NCBI GenBank assembly: GCA_042408445.1
Contig: JBHORC010000023.1
Span: 166,136-230,135, forward strand
Source: CF-46 sp042408445
Lineage (GTDB): Bacteria > Chloroflexota > Limnocylindria > Limnocylindrales > CSP1-4
Length of the DNA stretch: 64,000 bases
Direction: 5' to 3'
The notes under the pieces: generated by a model
The model's database searches: none
What the model saw: only the letters and a program-made list of their open reading frames with translations
Told to the model about the DNA's origin: nothing
Shown: positions 1 to 8,726 of the stretch, piece by piece
Position numbering within the stretch: the stretch's first letter is position 1
Layout of the letters: each line of letters begins with the position of its first letter
Position numbers and translations under genes: made by a program

Positions 1-14
1 CGTTTCCGCAATGC

Positions 15-75
15 TAGCGTCGGGCCCATGACGCGTCAATACGCGGCGCGGCCGGCCACTCCTCGGACGGCCTGA
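15..75 (+). promoter_or_regulatory. Possible leaderless 15-codon leader ORF upstream of the first metallohydrolase gene
   Basis: A -10-like hexamer TAGCGT (15-20) lies 7 nt before an ATG at 28. That ATG opens a 15-codon frame ending in TGA at 73-75, and this stop overlaps the ATG of the next gene (TGATG). The main gene has no clear Shine-Dalgarno sequence, so translational coupling from the short frame is plausible. The evidence is purely positional and the window starts only 14 bases upstream. Confidence 0.25.
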
Positions 76-2738
76 TGGGCCGGCCGACTCCGCTCGCGCG
101 GACGCTGGACCTGGGACGCTGGCGGAACGCGTCGGACCACGATCTCGCCAAGCGCCTGCACCCGCTCAATCCCGCCGCCCTCGGGCGCGCGCCGCGCGGC
201 AGGCAGGTCTTCCACGGGCTCCCGTTCGACCTCGGCGCGGCAGGAGACGCGGCTGCCGACCGATGGATCGTGCTCGACGGCGCCGTCACGATCCCGGTCG
301 CCGACGCGGGGTTGGCCAGCCACCTGGTCGTCGCCCACTTCGCGGACACGTGGCGGGACGACACCGGAGCGCGCCCGCCGGGCGTCGCCGTCGGTCACGT
401 CGTCCCGGTCGGCGAGGAGCTCGCGCGGTACACGGTCCGCGACACGGCGGGCACGAGCCGAAGGCGGCTGATCCGGCGGCGGTTCGAGATCGCGGACGGG
501 ATCCTGGGCTGGGGGTCGGTCGCGTTCGCCGCGGTTCCGCACATGGAGAGCGAGCCGCTCGACTGGCGCGGGCCACACCCGGCCCAGACGCCCGGCCGGT
601 ACGCGGCGATCGGTCATTCCGGGACCCTCACCGTCATGCCCGGCACGTATGGCGGAAATCAGGTTGGCATGACGGACTTCGTCCCGAGTCCGACCGATGA
701 CCTGCTGCTCTGGCTGCACGCGATCGAGCTGGATCCGGAGCGCGAGGTCGAGGCGATCGTCCTGGAGCCGCTGGCGGGCGGGCGACCGGGCAGCGACGTG
801 ATCGTCGCGGCGATCACCCTCTTCAACGGAACGGCGAGCCCGCTCGTCCGATCGCCGCGGATGCAGCTCCGCCTGGATGACGTGAGCGCGTCGATCCAGC
901 GTGCCAGCCCTCCACGCCAGCCGATCTCCGTCGACCTCGGGACGGTGATCCGGACGCGGCCGGTCGCGGGCGGCGCGACGGGGGAGGGGTCAACGGCGGC
1001 CGCCGGCGGATCGATCAACCCTGCGATCGTCGGGTGGGGCGAGCCCCGCCTCGGCGCCGGCGACGAGGATCGGTCGACCGTCGTCGACCTCTCGATCGCG
1101 CCCGACGCCCGGGTCGAGGTCGGCGAGTGGGTCGTGACCGGTCGCGACCTTGTCGCGGCGGCAACCGTCCGCGAACCGAACGGCTCGCGCTCGATCGTCG
1201 TCCTTCCGCCGGCCACGGTCCCGGTCGAGGTCGAGATCATCGACGCCGCGACCGGCGAGCCGCTGCCTGCGCGGGTCCGGTTCACCGCCGACGATGGCCG
1301 GTACCTCCCGCCCGTGGGCCACCGCGACGAGATCAACCCCGCGTTCTTCGAGGACACCGGCGGCGACCTGATCCTCGGCTCGGCGCCGTACGCCTATGTG
1401 CCCGGCACCTTCCCGATCCGCTTGCCGGCGGGCCCCGTCGACGTGGAGGTGGTCGCAGGCTTCGACCGGCGGCCGCACCGCAGCCGTGTCGTGGTGGACG
1501 GCACGACGCGCCAGCTCCGGGTGCCGCTCGACCGGGCGATCGACCTGCGCCGCGACCGCTGGATCACCTCGGACAGCCACGTCCATTTCCTCGCCCCGTC
1601 GACCGCGCTGCTCCAGGCGGCCGCCGAGGACGTCGACGTCGTCAACCTCCTCGCCGCCCAGTGGGGCAACCTCTACACCAACGTCACGGATCTCCCGTGG
1701 GGATCGATGGCCGAGCCGTCCGGGCGCCGGATCGTGGTTGTCGGCACCGAGAACCGCCAGAACGTCCTCGGCCACCTCGCGCTGCTGGGCGCGCACCGGA
1801 TGACGACGCCGATGGCCAGTGGCGGGCCGCCGGAGGGACCGATGGCCGGCGCGCTCGAGGTGCTGCTCGCCGACTGGGCGGATCGGTGCCGGGCGGCCGG
1901 CGGGCTCACGGTCGCGGCCCACTTCCCGCTGCCGTACGCGGAGATCGCGGCCGACATCGTCGCCGGCAAGATCGAGGCCGTCGAGACGCAGGCGCTCTCA
2001 CCGGGGCTGGACGACCCGGCCGTCATCGAGTGGTACCGGTTCCTGAACCTCGGGCATCGGCTCCCGCTGGTCGCGGGCACCGACAAGATGTCGACCGAGG
2101 TGCCGGTCGGCGCCGTACGGGCGTACGTCCATCTGCTCGAGGACGGCGAGGTGACGTTCGACGCGTGGGCGGCGGCCGTGCGCGCCGGTCGGACGTTCGT
2201 CACGTCGGGCCCGGTTCTCGAGCTCCTCGTCGACGGTCACGAGCCCGGCGACGTCGTCGCGATGTCCGGCGCCGGCCGGCTGGAGGTGACCGCGCGGGCT
2301 CGCGCCGCCCAGCCGGTGATCGGCGACGTGGAGCTGATCGTGAACGGGCGCGTCGTCGCGGCGAGCTCGGCCGCGCCGGCGGCGACCGAGCTGGTGCTCG
2401 CCGAGACGGTTGAGATCGAGGCCGGATCGTGGATCGCCGCGCGGTCGCGCAGCCCGCATCACATCGAATCCGCCTTCGCCACCTCGATGGCGGCCCACAC
2501 GTCGCCGGTCTACGTCGAGGTGGAGAACCGGCCGCTCCTGCCGACCCGGGAGGACGCGGCGGTCGTCGAGCAGGTCATGCTCGGCGCCCGCGCGTGGGTC
2601 GCGGAGCTGGCTGCCGTTGCGGAGCCCGCGGAGCGGGCGCGGATGCTCGCGTTCCTCGACCAGACGCTCGAGCGGTTCCGGCGGCGGATGGCGGACGCCG
2701 TCCGCCGCCTCGGGAGGGACGGCCGGCCCCGACGCTGA
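75..2738 (+). CDS. CehA/McbA-family metallohydrolase-like protein (paralog A)
   Basis: The 887-residue product has an N-terminal half of unknown fold and a C-terminal half resembling the CehA/McbA (PHP-like) metallohydrolases. Visible metal-site candidates are DSHVH (D500, H502, H504), H616 in AHFPLP and D670 in GTDKMS. These are followed by a TFVTSGPVLEL segment and a beta-sandwich-like tail, which is the order seen in that family. Named relatives hydrolyse esters and carbamates, but the substrate here is unknown. There is no signal peptide, so it is probably cytoplasmic. It is closely related to the product of 14884-17445. The two genes flank an inositol catabolic cluster, which suggests release of a cyclitol or related acid from a conjugate. 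The ATG at 75 overlaps the stop of a short upstream frame. Confidence 0.7.
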   Translation: MGRPTPLARTLDLGRWRNASDHDLAKRLHPLNPAALGRAPRGRQVFHGLPFDLGAAGDAAADRWIVLDGAVTIPVADAGLASHLVVAHFADTWRDDTGARPPGVAVGHVVPVGEELARYTVRDTAGTSRRRLIRRRFEIADGILGWGSVAFAAVPHMESEPLDWRGPHPAQTPGRYAAIGHSGTLTVMPGTYGGNQVGMTDFVPSPTDDLLLWLHAIELDPEREVEAIVLEPLAGGRPGSDVIVAAITLFNGTASPLVRSPRMQLRLDDVSASIQRASPPRQPISVDLGTVIRTRPVAGGATGEGSTAAAGGSINPAIVGWGEPRLGAGDEDRSTVVDLSIAPDARVEVGEWVVTGRDLVAAATVREPNGSRSIVVLPPATVPVEVEIIDAATGEPLPARVRFTADDGRYLPPVGHRDEINPAFFEDTGGDLILGSAPYAYVPGTFPIRLPAGPVDVEVVAGFDRRPHRSRVVVDGTTRQLRVPLDRAIDLRRDRWITSDSHVHFLAPSTALLQAAAEDVDVVNLLAAQWGNLYTNVTDLPWGSMAEPSGRRIVVVGTENRQNVLGHLALLGAHRMTTPMASGGPPEGPMAGALEVLLADWADRCRAAGGLTVAAHFPLPYAEIAADIVAGKIEAVETQALSPGLDDPAVIEWYRFLNLGHRLPLVAGTDKMSTEVPVGAVRAYVHLLEDGEVTFDAWAAAVRAGRTFVTSGPVLELLVDGHEPGDVVAMSGAGRLEVTARARAAQPVIGDVELIVNGRVVAASSAAPAATELVLAETVEIEAGSWIAARSRSPHHIESAFATSMAAHTSPVYVEVENRPLLPTREDAAVVEQVMLGARAWVAELAAVAEPAERARMLAFLDQTLERFRRRMADAVRRLGRDGRPRR

Positions 2739-2794
2739 CGGCCGCGCCCCGGCAGTGGCCCCCCGGGATCGACGGCCCGCGGCGTCGCGAGGAC

Positions 2795-3835
2795 TCAGCC
2801 GGCGGACTCCGCAGTGACGTCCGCGACCCGGACCGGCCGTCCCTCCTGCCAGCTCTGCCGAGCGGCGACGGCCACGCGGAGCGTCGCGAGCGCCTCCTCC
2901 GGTCCGGGAGCCGGCGTCCCGCCCTGGCCGAGCGTCTCGAAGAACGCCTCCAACTCGATCCGATAGGCGTCCGCGAAGCGATCCGGGAAGCTCTCGTAGT
3001 GGTCCGCCTCGAAGCCGAACCGCCGCGAGAACGTTGCGGCGGTCTTCTGGTGGGCCTCGACGACGACCTTGCCGTCGGCCCCGGCGACCTCGGTCCGGAT
3101 GTCGTAGCCCCACGCCGACCGCCGGGACATCTCGACGACGCCGAGGGCGCCGTTCTCGAAGCGGAGCATCGTCACCGCCGTGTCGATGTCGCCGCCCTCG
3201 GCGAAGCGGTCATCGATGATGTTGCTGCCCCACGCCGACACCTCCTCGATCTCGCCGACGAGCCAGCGGGCGAGGTCGTAGTCGTGGACGCTCATGTCGA
3301 GGAACGAGCCGCCGCTGTTCCTGATGAAGCTGAGCGCCGGCGGGTAGGTGTCGCGCGAGGCGGACCGGAACTGCTCGATCCGGCCGAGCTCGCCGGCGTC
3401 GATGAGCGCCTTGGCCCGGACATAGCCCGGGTCGAAGCGACGCATGAACCCAAGCTGGACCGGAAGGCCCGTCTCGCGCCAGATCCGGACGACGCGGTCC
3501 GTCTCGGCGAGCGACAGCGCGATCGGCTTCTCGCTCCAGATCGCCTTGCCGGCCCGGAGCGCCGCCTCGATCAGCGCCGCGTGCGTGCTCGTCGGCGTCA
3601 CGATCACGACCGCCTCGACGTTCGGGTCGGCGATGGCCTCGAACGTGTCCGTCGTGGCCCGGTCCGCCAGCGACACCTTCTTGCCGTTCGTCGCGGCGTC
3701 GATGTCCGGGTCGGCCACGACGACGACGCGGGCGTTGCGGATCCCGGACAGCGTCCGGAGGTGGCTGATCCCCATGCGGCCGACGCCGAGAAACGCGACG
3801 CCGATCTGGTCGGGGTCCTTCACCTGGAACGTCAT
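2795..3835 (-). CDS. iolG: Inositol 2-dehydrogenase-like NAD-dependent oxidoreductase
   Basis: The 346-residue GFO/IDH/MocA-family oxidoreductase probably oxidises myo-inositol (or a stereoisomer) to the corresponding inosose with NAD. The Rossmann motif GVGRMG is at residues 17-22, EKP with the catalytic-type lysine at K103, and the D180/H184 pair in FLDMSVHD matches the Lys-Asp-His set of known IolG enzymes. A longer frame extends upstream, but the ATG at 3835 places the Rossmann motif correctly and leaves only 4 nt to the transketolase C-half gene. It is the last gene of the lacI-tkt-tkt-iolG operon. Related dehydrogenases act on scyllo-inositol or sugars, so the exact substrate is inferred from context. 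Confidence 0.85.
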   Translation of the reverse strand: MTFQVKDPDQIGVAFLGVGRMGISHLRTLSGIRNARVVVVADPDIDAATNGKKVSLADRATTDTFEAIADPNVEAVVIVTPTSTHAALIEAALRAGKAIWSEKPIALSLAETDRVVRIWRETGLPVQLGFMRRFDPGYVRAKALIDAGELGRIEQFRSASRDTYPPALSFIRNSGGSFLDMSVHDYDLARWLVGEIEEVSAWGSNIIDDRFAEGGDIDTAVTMLRFENGALGVVEMSRRSAWGYDIRTEVAGADGKVVVEAHQKTAATFSRRFGFEADHYESFPDRFADAYRIELEAFFETLGQGGTPAPGPEEALATLRVAVAARQSWQEGRPVRVADVTAESAG

Positions 3836-3839
3836 TCGA

Positions 3840-4826
3840 TCACCCTGGGCTGAGACGGGCTGGGCGTCCGGCGGCGCCGGACGCGCTTGGATCGCGGGAT
3901 CGGCCGAGCTCGTCGCCGATGCGCTCGGCAACGCGCTCGGCGGACAGCGCATGGCGCTCGAGCAGGAACGCATTCGGTGCCGACTCGCCCCACGTGTCCT
4001 CGATCCCGATGCGGACGAGGCGGCGGGGGGCGAGGTCGCCGAGGATCTCGGCAACGAGGCCGCCGAGACCGCCGTGGACGGAGTGCTCCTCGACCGTGAC
4101 GACGAGGTCGACGTCGGCGGCTGCTGCGGCGACCGCCGACCGGTCGATCGGCTTGAGCGACGGGATGTGGAGGAGGCCGGCGGCGATGCCCCGTGCCGCC
4201 AGCAGATCGACGGCCGCGAGCGTCCGCGCCGTCTGGGTGCCGGTCGAGACGACAAAGACGTCCGTGCCCGCGCGCAGGCGGATCACCCCGCCCGGCCGGA
4301 ACTCGTGGTCCGCATCGAAGACGTCCGGGCCGGCGTCGCGGGCGAGCCGGAGATACACCGGGCCGTCCATCGCCGTTGCCCAGCGGACCATCGCCCGGCA
4401 CTCTTCGACGTCGGCCGGCGCGAGCACCGTCATCCCGGGCATCGCCCGCATGATCGCGAGGTCCTGGACGTCCTGGTGGGTCTTGCCGGCGGAGCCGGTG
4501 AGCAGACCGGAGTACGCAGCGCCGATCTTCACGTTCGCGCCGGGCTGGGCAACGACGAGCCGGACCTGGTCGAGCGCCCGGTGGGTCAGGAAGACCGCGA
4601 ACGAGGACAGCCACGGGACGTAGCCGAGCGTCGCGAGCCCGGCTGCGACCCCGACCATGTTCTGCTCGGCGATGCCCATCTGGAGGAACTGGTCCGGGTG
4701 GGCGGTCGCGAAGCGGTCCGCCCGGGTCGACGTCGCGAGATCGCCGTCCAGGACGAGGACGTCCGGGTTCTCGGTGGCGAGCTCCACGAGCGTGTCGGCC
4801 CACGCCTCGCGCATCGCGACGCTCAT
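3840..4826 (-). CDS. Transketolase, C-terminal half (pyrimidine-binding and C-terminal domains)
   Basis: The 328-residue protein carries the transketolase pyrimidine-binding domain and C-terminal domain, the second half of a transketolase split into two genes. Family segments include QFLQMGIAEQNMVGVAAGLA, with the ThDP-activating glutamate in AEQN, and the later TVEEHSVHGGLGG. With its partner (4823-5710) it should form a heteromer moving two-carbon ketol units between sugar phosphates. The ATG at 4826 overlaps the stop of the N-half gene in an ATGA junction, so the two halves are translationally coupled. An open extension upstream of this ATG is only overlap with the N-half gene. Its place in an inositol operon is unusual; it may connect triose or pentose phosphates to the pathway. 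Confidence 0.88.
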   Translation of the reverse strand: MSVAMREAWADTLVELATENPDVLVLDGDLATSTRADRFATAHPDQFLQMGIAEQNMVGVAAGLATLGYVPWLSSFAVFLTHRALDQVRLVVAQPGANVKIGAAYSGLLTGSAGKTHQDVQDLAIMRAMPGMTVLAPADVEECRAMVRWATAMDGPVYLRLARDAGPDVFDADHEFRPGGVIRLRAGTDVFVVSTGTQTARTLAAVDLLAARGIAAGLLHIPSLKPIDRSAVAAAAADVDLVVTVEEHSVHGGLGGLVAEILGDLAPRRLVRIGIEDTWGESAPNAFLLERHALSAERVAERIGDELGRSRDPSASGAAGRPARLSPG

Positions 4827-5710
4827 GAGCGGCCGATCTCGGCCCGCGCCGTGGCCACCTCGTCCGCCGTCGGGACGCGGGCGTGCCAGTCGAACCGGCC
4901 CTCCGTGAAGGACACGCCGCGGCCCTTGACCGTCCGGGCGAGGATCGCCGTCGGCGGGTCGCCAGCCCCTCGTCCACGGGTGTCCTGCAGCACCGCGGAG
5001 ATCGCGCCGACGTCGTGGCCGTCCACCGTCACCACGCGCCAGCCGAACGCCTCGAACGCACCGGCGAGGCTCATCCCGGCCCACGGATCGCGTCGGTCGC
5101 CCGCGTCGCCCGCGCCGTCCGCGCCGTCCGCCCGCCAGCCGTACTGCTGGAGCCCGTTGCAGTCGACGATCGCGGTGAGGTTCGCGAGCCCGTACTTCGC
5201 CGCGACGATGACGCTCTCCCAGGCCTCGCCCTCCTGCATCTCGCCGTCGCCGAGCATCACGAACGTCCGGGAGTCGAGCCCCCGCATCCGCGACCCGAGG
5301 GCGATCCCGACGCCGACCGCCAATCCCTGGCCGAGCGAGCCCGTCGACGCATCGAGACTCGGCAGTCGGGTCATGTCCGGGTGGCCCTGGAGACGGCTGT
5401 CGCCACGATCGAACGTCGCGAGCTCCTCGATCGGGAAGTAGCCGCGCAGCGCCATCGCCACGTAGAGCGCGATCGCGGAGTGGCCCTTCGACAGCACGAA
5501 TCGGTCGCGCTCCGCCCAGGCCGGTTCGTCGGGCCGGATCCGGAGCTCCCGGAAGAACAGCGTGATCAGCAGGTCCATCGCCGAGAGCGGCCCGCCGATG
5601 TGGCCGGCGCCGCTGGCCGCGACCGTCTCGACGACGAGGAGCCGGCCACGACGGGCCAGCTCCGCGAGCTCGGCGTCCGAGGGGTCGGCGGGCGCGGCGG
5701 CCTCAGCCAT
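4823..5710 (-). CDS. Transketolase, N-terminal half (ThDP pyrophosphate-binding domain)
   Basis: The 295-residue protein is the ThDP-binding half of a split transketolase. It shows the N-terminal SGAGHIGGPLSAMD segment, the RDRFVLSKGHSA segment, STGSLGQGLAVGVG, and the GDGEMQEGEAWE motif that binds the diphosphate through Mg. The chosen ATG (5710) lies inside the end of the upstream lacI-type gene (8-nt overlap), and the gene's own stop overlaps the C-half start. Split transketolases are common in bacteria and archaea outside the pentose phosphate pathway proper. Placement behind the inositol regulator indicates induction together with iolG. Confidence 0.88.
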   Translation of the reverse strand: MAEAAAPADPSDAELAELARRGRLLVVETVAASGAGHIGGPLSAMDLLITLFFRELRIRPDEPAWAERDRFVLSKGHSAIALYVAMALRGYFPIEELATFDRGDSRLQGHPDMTRLPSLDASTGSLGQGLAVGVGIALGSRMRGLDSRTFVMLGDGEMQEGEAWESVIVAAKYGLANLTAIVDCNGLQQYGWRADGADGAGDAGDRRDPWAGMSLAGAFEAFGWRVVTVDGHDVGAISAVLQDTRGRGAGDPPTAILARTVKGRGVSFTEGRFDWHARVPTADEVATARAEIGRS

Positions 5711-6833
5711 CCGAGGCGGCCGAAGCCGGCGCGGCGGGTGACGTGGGCGAGACGGGTGTGGCGGGCTGCGCGGCCCCCGCTGTGGCGGCGTCCCGCGCCG
5801 GCGCGGCAGTCGCTCGCGTGCTCTCGCGCACGACCAGCTCGACCGGCAGGAGCACACCGTCCGGGAGCACGCCCTCGTGGACGGCCTGGATCAGCAACGT
5901 CGCCGCGCGCCGACCGATCTCGGCGGTCGGGACCGCCACGGTCGTGAGCCGCGGGTTCGAGATCGCCGCGAACGGGATCCCGTCGAAGCCGACGACGCCG
6001 ATGTCGTCGGGGACCCGGAGGCCGAGCCGGCGGAGCGCATCCATGAGCTCGAGCGCGAGCTTGTCGTCGTAGCAGACGACGGCATCGGGGCCGGCGGCCG
6101 CGACCTGGGCGGCGAGCTCGTCCGCGCGCCCGGGACCGTTCCCTGCGACGAGCATCCGCAGCGCCCGACGCACGCCGCGCTGGCGGAGGGTCGCGGCCGT
6201 CGCCTCGGCGCGGACCGTGTTCGATGCCCGGACGCCGTCACCGGCATAGGCGATCGTTTGGCAGCCACCGTCGATCAGGTGCTCGACGGCGGCCCGGACA
6301 CCGCTCGAATCGTCGGTCTGGACGACGCCCGGCGGCGGCGGTCCGCCGGTCCGCGGCATCGTCCGGTGATCCGGCCAGGCGTGGACGAGGCGGTCGGGAT
6401 CGACCCGCTCGCGCAGCTCCCGGGGGGAGATCAGGCTCGAGACGACCGCGACACCGTCCGTGCCGTGCTCGGCGAACGTCCGCAGGCCGATCCGCTCGCG
6501 CGCCGCGTCCCGTTCGCCCGAGACGACGATCACGCAGTAGCCGGCGAGGCTCGCCTCCTGCTCGAAGGCCGAGGCGACCTGGCCGTGGACGGGGTCCCGG
6601 ACGTCGGGGAGGAGCAGCCCCAGCGTTCGGGTGCGGCGGACACGAAGGCTCCGCGCCGCGGCGTTCGGGACGTAGTGGAGATCGGCGGCCGCCGCCTTCA
6701 CGAGGTCGCGGGTCGCCTTGCTGATCCGGGGGTCGTCAGCGAGCGCCCGGGAGGCGGTCGAGCCGGAGACGTTCGCGCGGCGGGCGACATCGCGGAGCAG
6801 GATCCGCGGACCGGGTCGCGAAATGCCGTCCAC
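5703..6833 (-). CDS. LacI-family transcriptional regulator of the inositol locus
   Basis: The 376-residue protein has an N-terminal LacI helix-turn-helix (about residues 11-64, including DVARRANVSGSTASRAL) and a periplasmic-binding-like effector domain (about 68-350) ending in an Ala/Pro-rich tail. An ATG farther upstream at 6926 is rejected because its first codons would lie inside the promoter-operator at 6893-6939. GTG at 6833 (or 6836) has a GGAGGGG ribosome-binding site just upstream. The operator about 60 nt before the start implies autoregulation, and its near copy before iolD implies control of the catabolic operon. The likely inducer is an inositol or an intermediate; this is inference. 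Confidence 0.88.
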   Translation of the reverse strand: MDGISRPGPRILLRDVARRANVSGSTASRALADDPRISKATRDLVKAAAADLHYVPNAAARSLRVRRTRTLGLLLPDVRDPVHGQVASAFEQEASLAGYCVIVVSGERDAARERIGLRTFAEHGTDGVAVVSSLISPRELRERVDPDRLVHAWPDHRTMPRTGGPPPPGVVQTDDSSGVRAAVEHLIDGGCQTIAYAGDGVRASNTVRAEATAATLRQRGVRRALRMLVAGNGPGRADELAAQVAAAGPDAVVCYDDKLALELMDALRRLGLRVPDDIGVVGFDGIPFAAISNPRLTTVAVPTAEIGRRAATLLIQAVHEGVLPDGVLLPVELVVRESTRATAAPARDAATAGAAQPATPVSPTSPAAPASAASDG

Positions 6834-6892
6834 CACGCCCCTCCGAACGCCGCTGCCCTCGACGACGCGCCACCCGCCGGTGCGCGCAGCCT

Positions 6893-6939
6893 TTGCAACC
6901 GATTGCAATGACCGTAGCATCGGCACCGGCGCGCGTCAA
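6893..6939 (-). promoter_or_regulatory. Promoter-operator of the lacI-tkt-iolG operon
   Basis: On the minus strand TTGACG (6939-6934), a 17-bp spacer and TACGGT (6916-6911) form a -35/-10 pair. It is followed at the expected start point by TTGCAATCGGTTGCAA (6908-6893), a near-perfect dyad with identical TTGCAA half-sites. The same arrangement recurs at 14813-14860. A LacI-type repressor bound at +1 would block transcription. Confidence 0.75.
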
Positions 6940-6976
6940 CGCGGGATTGCCCGCGGTCGTCTGGCGCGGCCGCGCG

Positions 6977-7819
6977 TCAGCCGGCGACGCGGGACCGGAT
7001 GACCTCAAGCAGCCCGGCGCCGACCGCGAACGGATCGGGCAGCTCCCAGTGGAACGGGGAGTAGAGCTCGTTGTCCCACCAGCCGTCGAAGCCGGTCGAG
7101 CGGATCGCATCCACCCACTCCTGGAGCGGGATCTCGCCCTCACCGGGCCAGACGCAGCGCGACCGCTGATCGGGAAGCGGCCGTCCCCGCGGCCCGAGCG
7201 AGTCGGCGAAGTCGACGCCCGTGATCAGTCGCGCGTCGAGCCGGGCGATGTCGTCGGGCGTCGAGCCGCACTGCCAGAGGTGCCAGAAGTCGAGCACGAG
7301 CCCGACGTTGTCGCGCTCGACGGCGTCGATGACCTCGACGGCACGGTCCAGCGACGCGAGTGGCGTCCAGGCGACCGGCTCCAGGTAGTACGTGATCCCA
7401 TGGGGGGCGCCGAGATCAGCGACCTTCCGGACGGCGTCCGCGGTCACGCGTCGCAGCTCCGCGGGCGACAGCTCGGCCGGGCCGCTGTACGTGCCGCCGG
7501 GCGCGACAGGCCCGGTCAGCAGCTGCACGAACGAGGCGCCGACGCGGACCGCGAGATCCGTGAGGGCTCGCGCCTCGGCGAGCATCGCCTCGTGCTCGGC
7601 CGGTCGCCAGCGCTCGACGTCCGGCAGCGCCCCGAGGTTGATCGGCGCCAGGCCTCGCAGCGCGTCGGCGAGCTCGCCGTCGGGCCGACCCTGCTCGAAA
7701 TAGCGCCGCAGGTGCTCGGCGCGTAGGAACACGCCGTCCCAGCCCGTCTCGCGCGCGACGCGGATCTGCATCAGCGCCGGGAGGTGCATCGTCGAGTTCG
7801 AGTTGTAGACCAGACGCAT
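6977..7819 (-). CDS. Sugar phosphate isomerase/epimerase (TIM-barrel; candidate inosose dehydratase or isomerase)
   Basis: The 280-residue protein belongs to the xylose-isomerase-like TIM-barrel superfamily that includes IolE, IolI and IolH. Candidate metal ligands are E147 (YYLEPV), D177 and H180 (LDFWHLW) and E251 (WWDNELYSP). It is the last gene of the iolD operon, 21 nt after the permease gene. A GGAGGAATCCC ribosome-binding site precedes the ATG. The pathway needs a 2-keto-inositol dehydratase between iolG and iolD. This protein and the one at 17494-18435 are the two candidates, and sequence inspection cannot tell which acts as dehydratase and which as isomerase. Confidence 0.75.
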   Translation of the reverse strand: MRLVYNSNSTMHLPALMQIRVARETGWDGVFLRAEHLRRYFEQGRPDGELADALRGLAPINLGALPDVERWRPAEHEAMLAEARALTDLAVRVGASFVQLLTGPVAPGGTYSGPAELSPAELRRVTADAVRKVADLGAPHGITYYLEPVAWTPLASLDRAVEVIDAVERDNVGLVLDFWHLWQCGSTPDDIARLDARLITGVDFADSLGPRGRPLPDQRSRCVWPGEGEIPLQEWVDAIRSTGFDGWWDNELYSPFHWELPDPFAVGAGLLEVIRSRVAG

Positions 7820-7840
7820 GGGATTCCTCCGGGTGGGTGG

Positions 7841-8713
7841 TCAGGCGCTCAGCCAGCCGAGCGTCGCCACGCCGACGACGACGATCGCGATGCCGAGGAT
7901 CTGGATCCGGGCCAGTCGCTCGCGGAACAGGACGAACGCGGCCACGGCCGCCATCGGGGCGAACATCGACGACAGCACGGCGGTCAGCGCGATGTCCGAG
8001 CGGGCGCCGATCGCGTACAGCGAGAACCCGACGACCTCGGTGATCCCAGTCATGACGACGAGCGGGACGGCGGCCCGTGGGATCCGGAGCCGCCCGGTCA
8101 GGACCAGCGGGACCGCGAGCGCGAGGACACCGATGATCCGGCCGGGCAGGATGACCCAGGCCGGCGGCAGGAGCGCGCTCGCCTGGCCGGTCACGTACAG
8201 CCCCAGGCCGAAGACCGTCGCCGCGGCGGCCGCAAAGCCGGCCGATCGCAGCGCCTGCCGCCGCGGAATTCGGACGTCGCCCTCGAGCGCCTCGCTGCGG
8301 TCCGTCGCGGCGAGGAAGACGCCGAACGCGATCAGGGCGAGGACGAGGCCGGAACCGGCGGCGAGCGCCTGACCCGCCACAACGGAGACGACGGCCGCGA
8401 TCGCGCCTTCGGTCGAGGCGATCGTCGAGACGACGCCGACCGTTCCGATGCGCAGGCCGGCATAGACCAGGAGCAGGCCGGTGATGTTCGCGGCGCCACC
8501 GAGCGCCGCCAGGACGAAGGTCATCGGGCTGATCGCCGGATCCGCGGGCACCGGCGCCGCGAGGAGCGCGATCGGCGATACGAGCACGAGGCCGACGAGC
8601 ATCACGCCGGCGACGACGGGCGTCGGTCCGGCGAGCCGGCTCGCCCGGGCCGACGTCAGCGTCGACGACGCGAATGCGAGCGAGGTGAGGACGCCGGCAA
8701 TGATCGCGAGCAT
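7841..8713 (-). CDS. EamA/DMT-family permease
   Basis: The 290-residue integral membrane protein has about ten hydrophobic helices in two homologous halves, typical of the drug/metabolite transporter (EamA) superfamily. It is the only transporter gene in the inositol operon, lying 13 nt after the aldolase gene and 21 nt before the isomerase gene. It may therefore import the cyclitol substrate or export an intermediate. Known inositol importers are usually MFS, SSS or ABC systems, so a DMT protein in this role would be unusual. The ATG at 8713 begins directly with the first membrane helix; the open frame upstream of it is not coding. Function is inferred from context only. Confidence 0.8.
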   Translation of the reverse strand: MLAIIAGVLTSLAFASSTLTSARASRLAGPTPVVAGVMLVGLVLVSPIALLAAPVPADPAISPMTFVLAALGGAANITGLLLVYAGLRIGTVGVVSTIASTEGAIAAVVSVVAGQALAAGSGLVLALIAFGVFLAATDRSEALEGDVRIPRRQALRSAGFAAAAATVFGLGLYVTGQASALLPPAWVILPGRIIGVLALAVPLVLTGRLRIPRAAVPLVVMTGITEVVGFSLYAIGARSDIALTAVLSSMFAPMAAVAAFVLFRERLARIQILGIAIVVVGVATLGWLSA

Positions 8714-8726
8714 GTGATCGTCGGGG

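Noticed and set aside
6834..6926. ATG start at 6926 for the LacI-type regulator
   Set aside because: The first codons would encode the promoter-operator itself. The GTG at 6833 has a ribosome-binding site and gives a normal LacI N-terminus.
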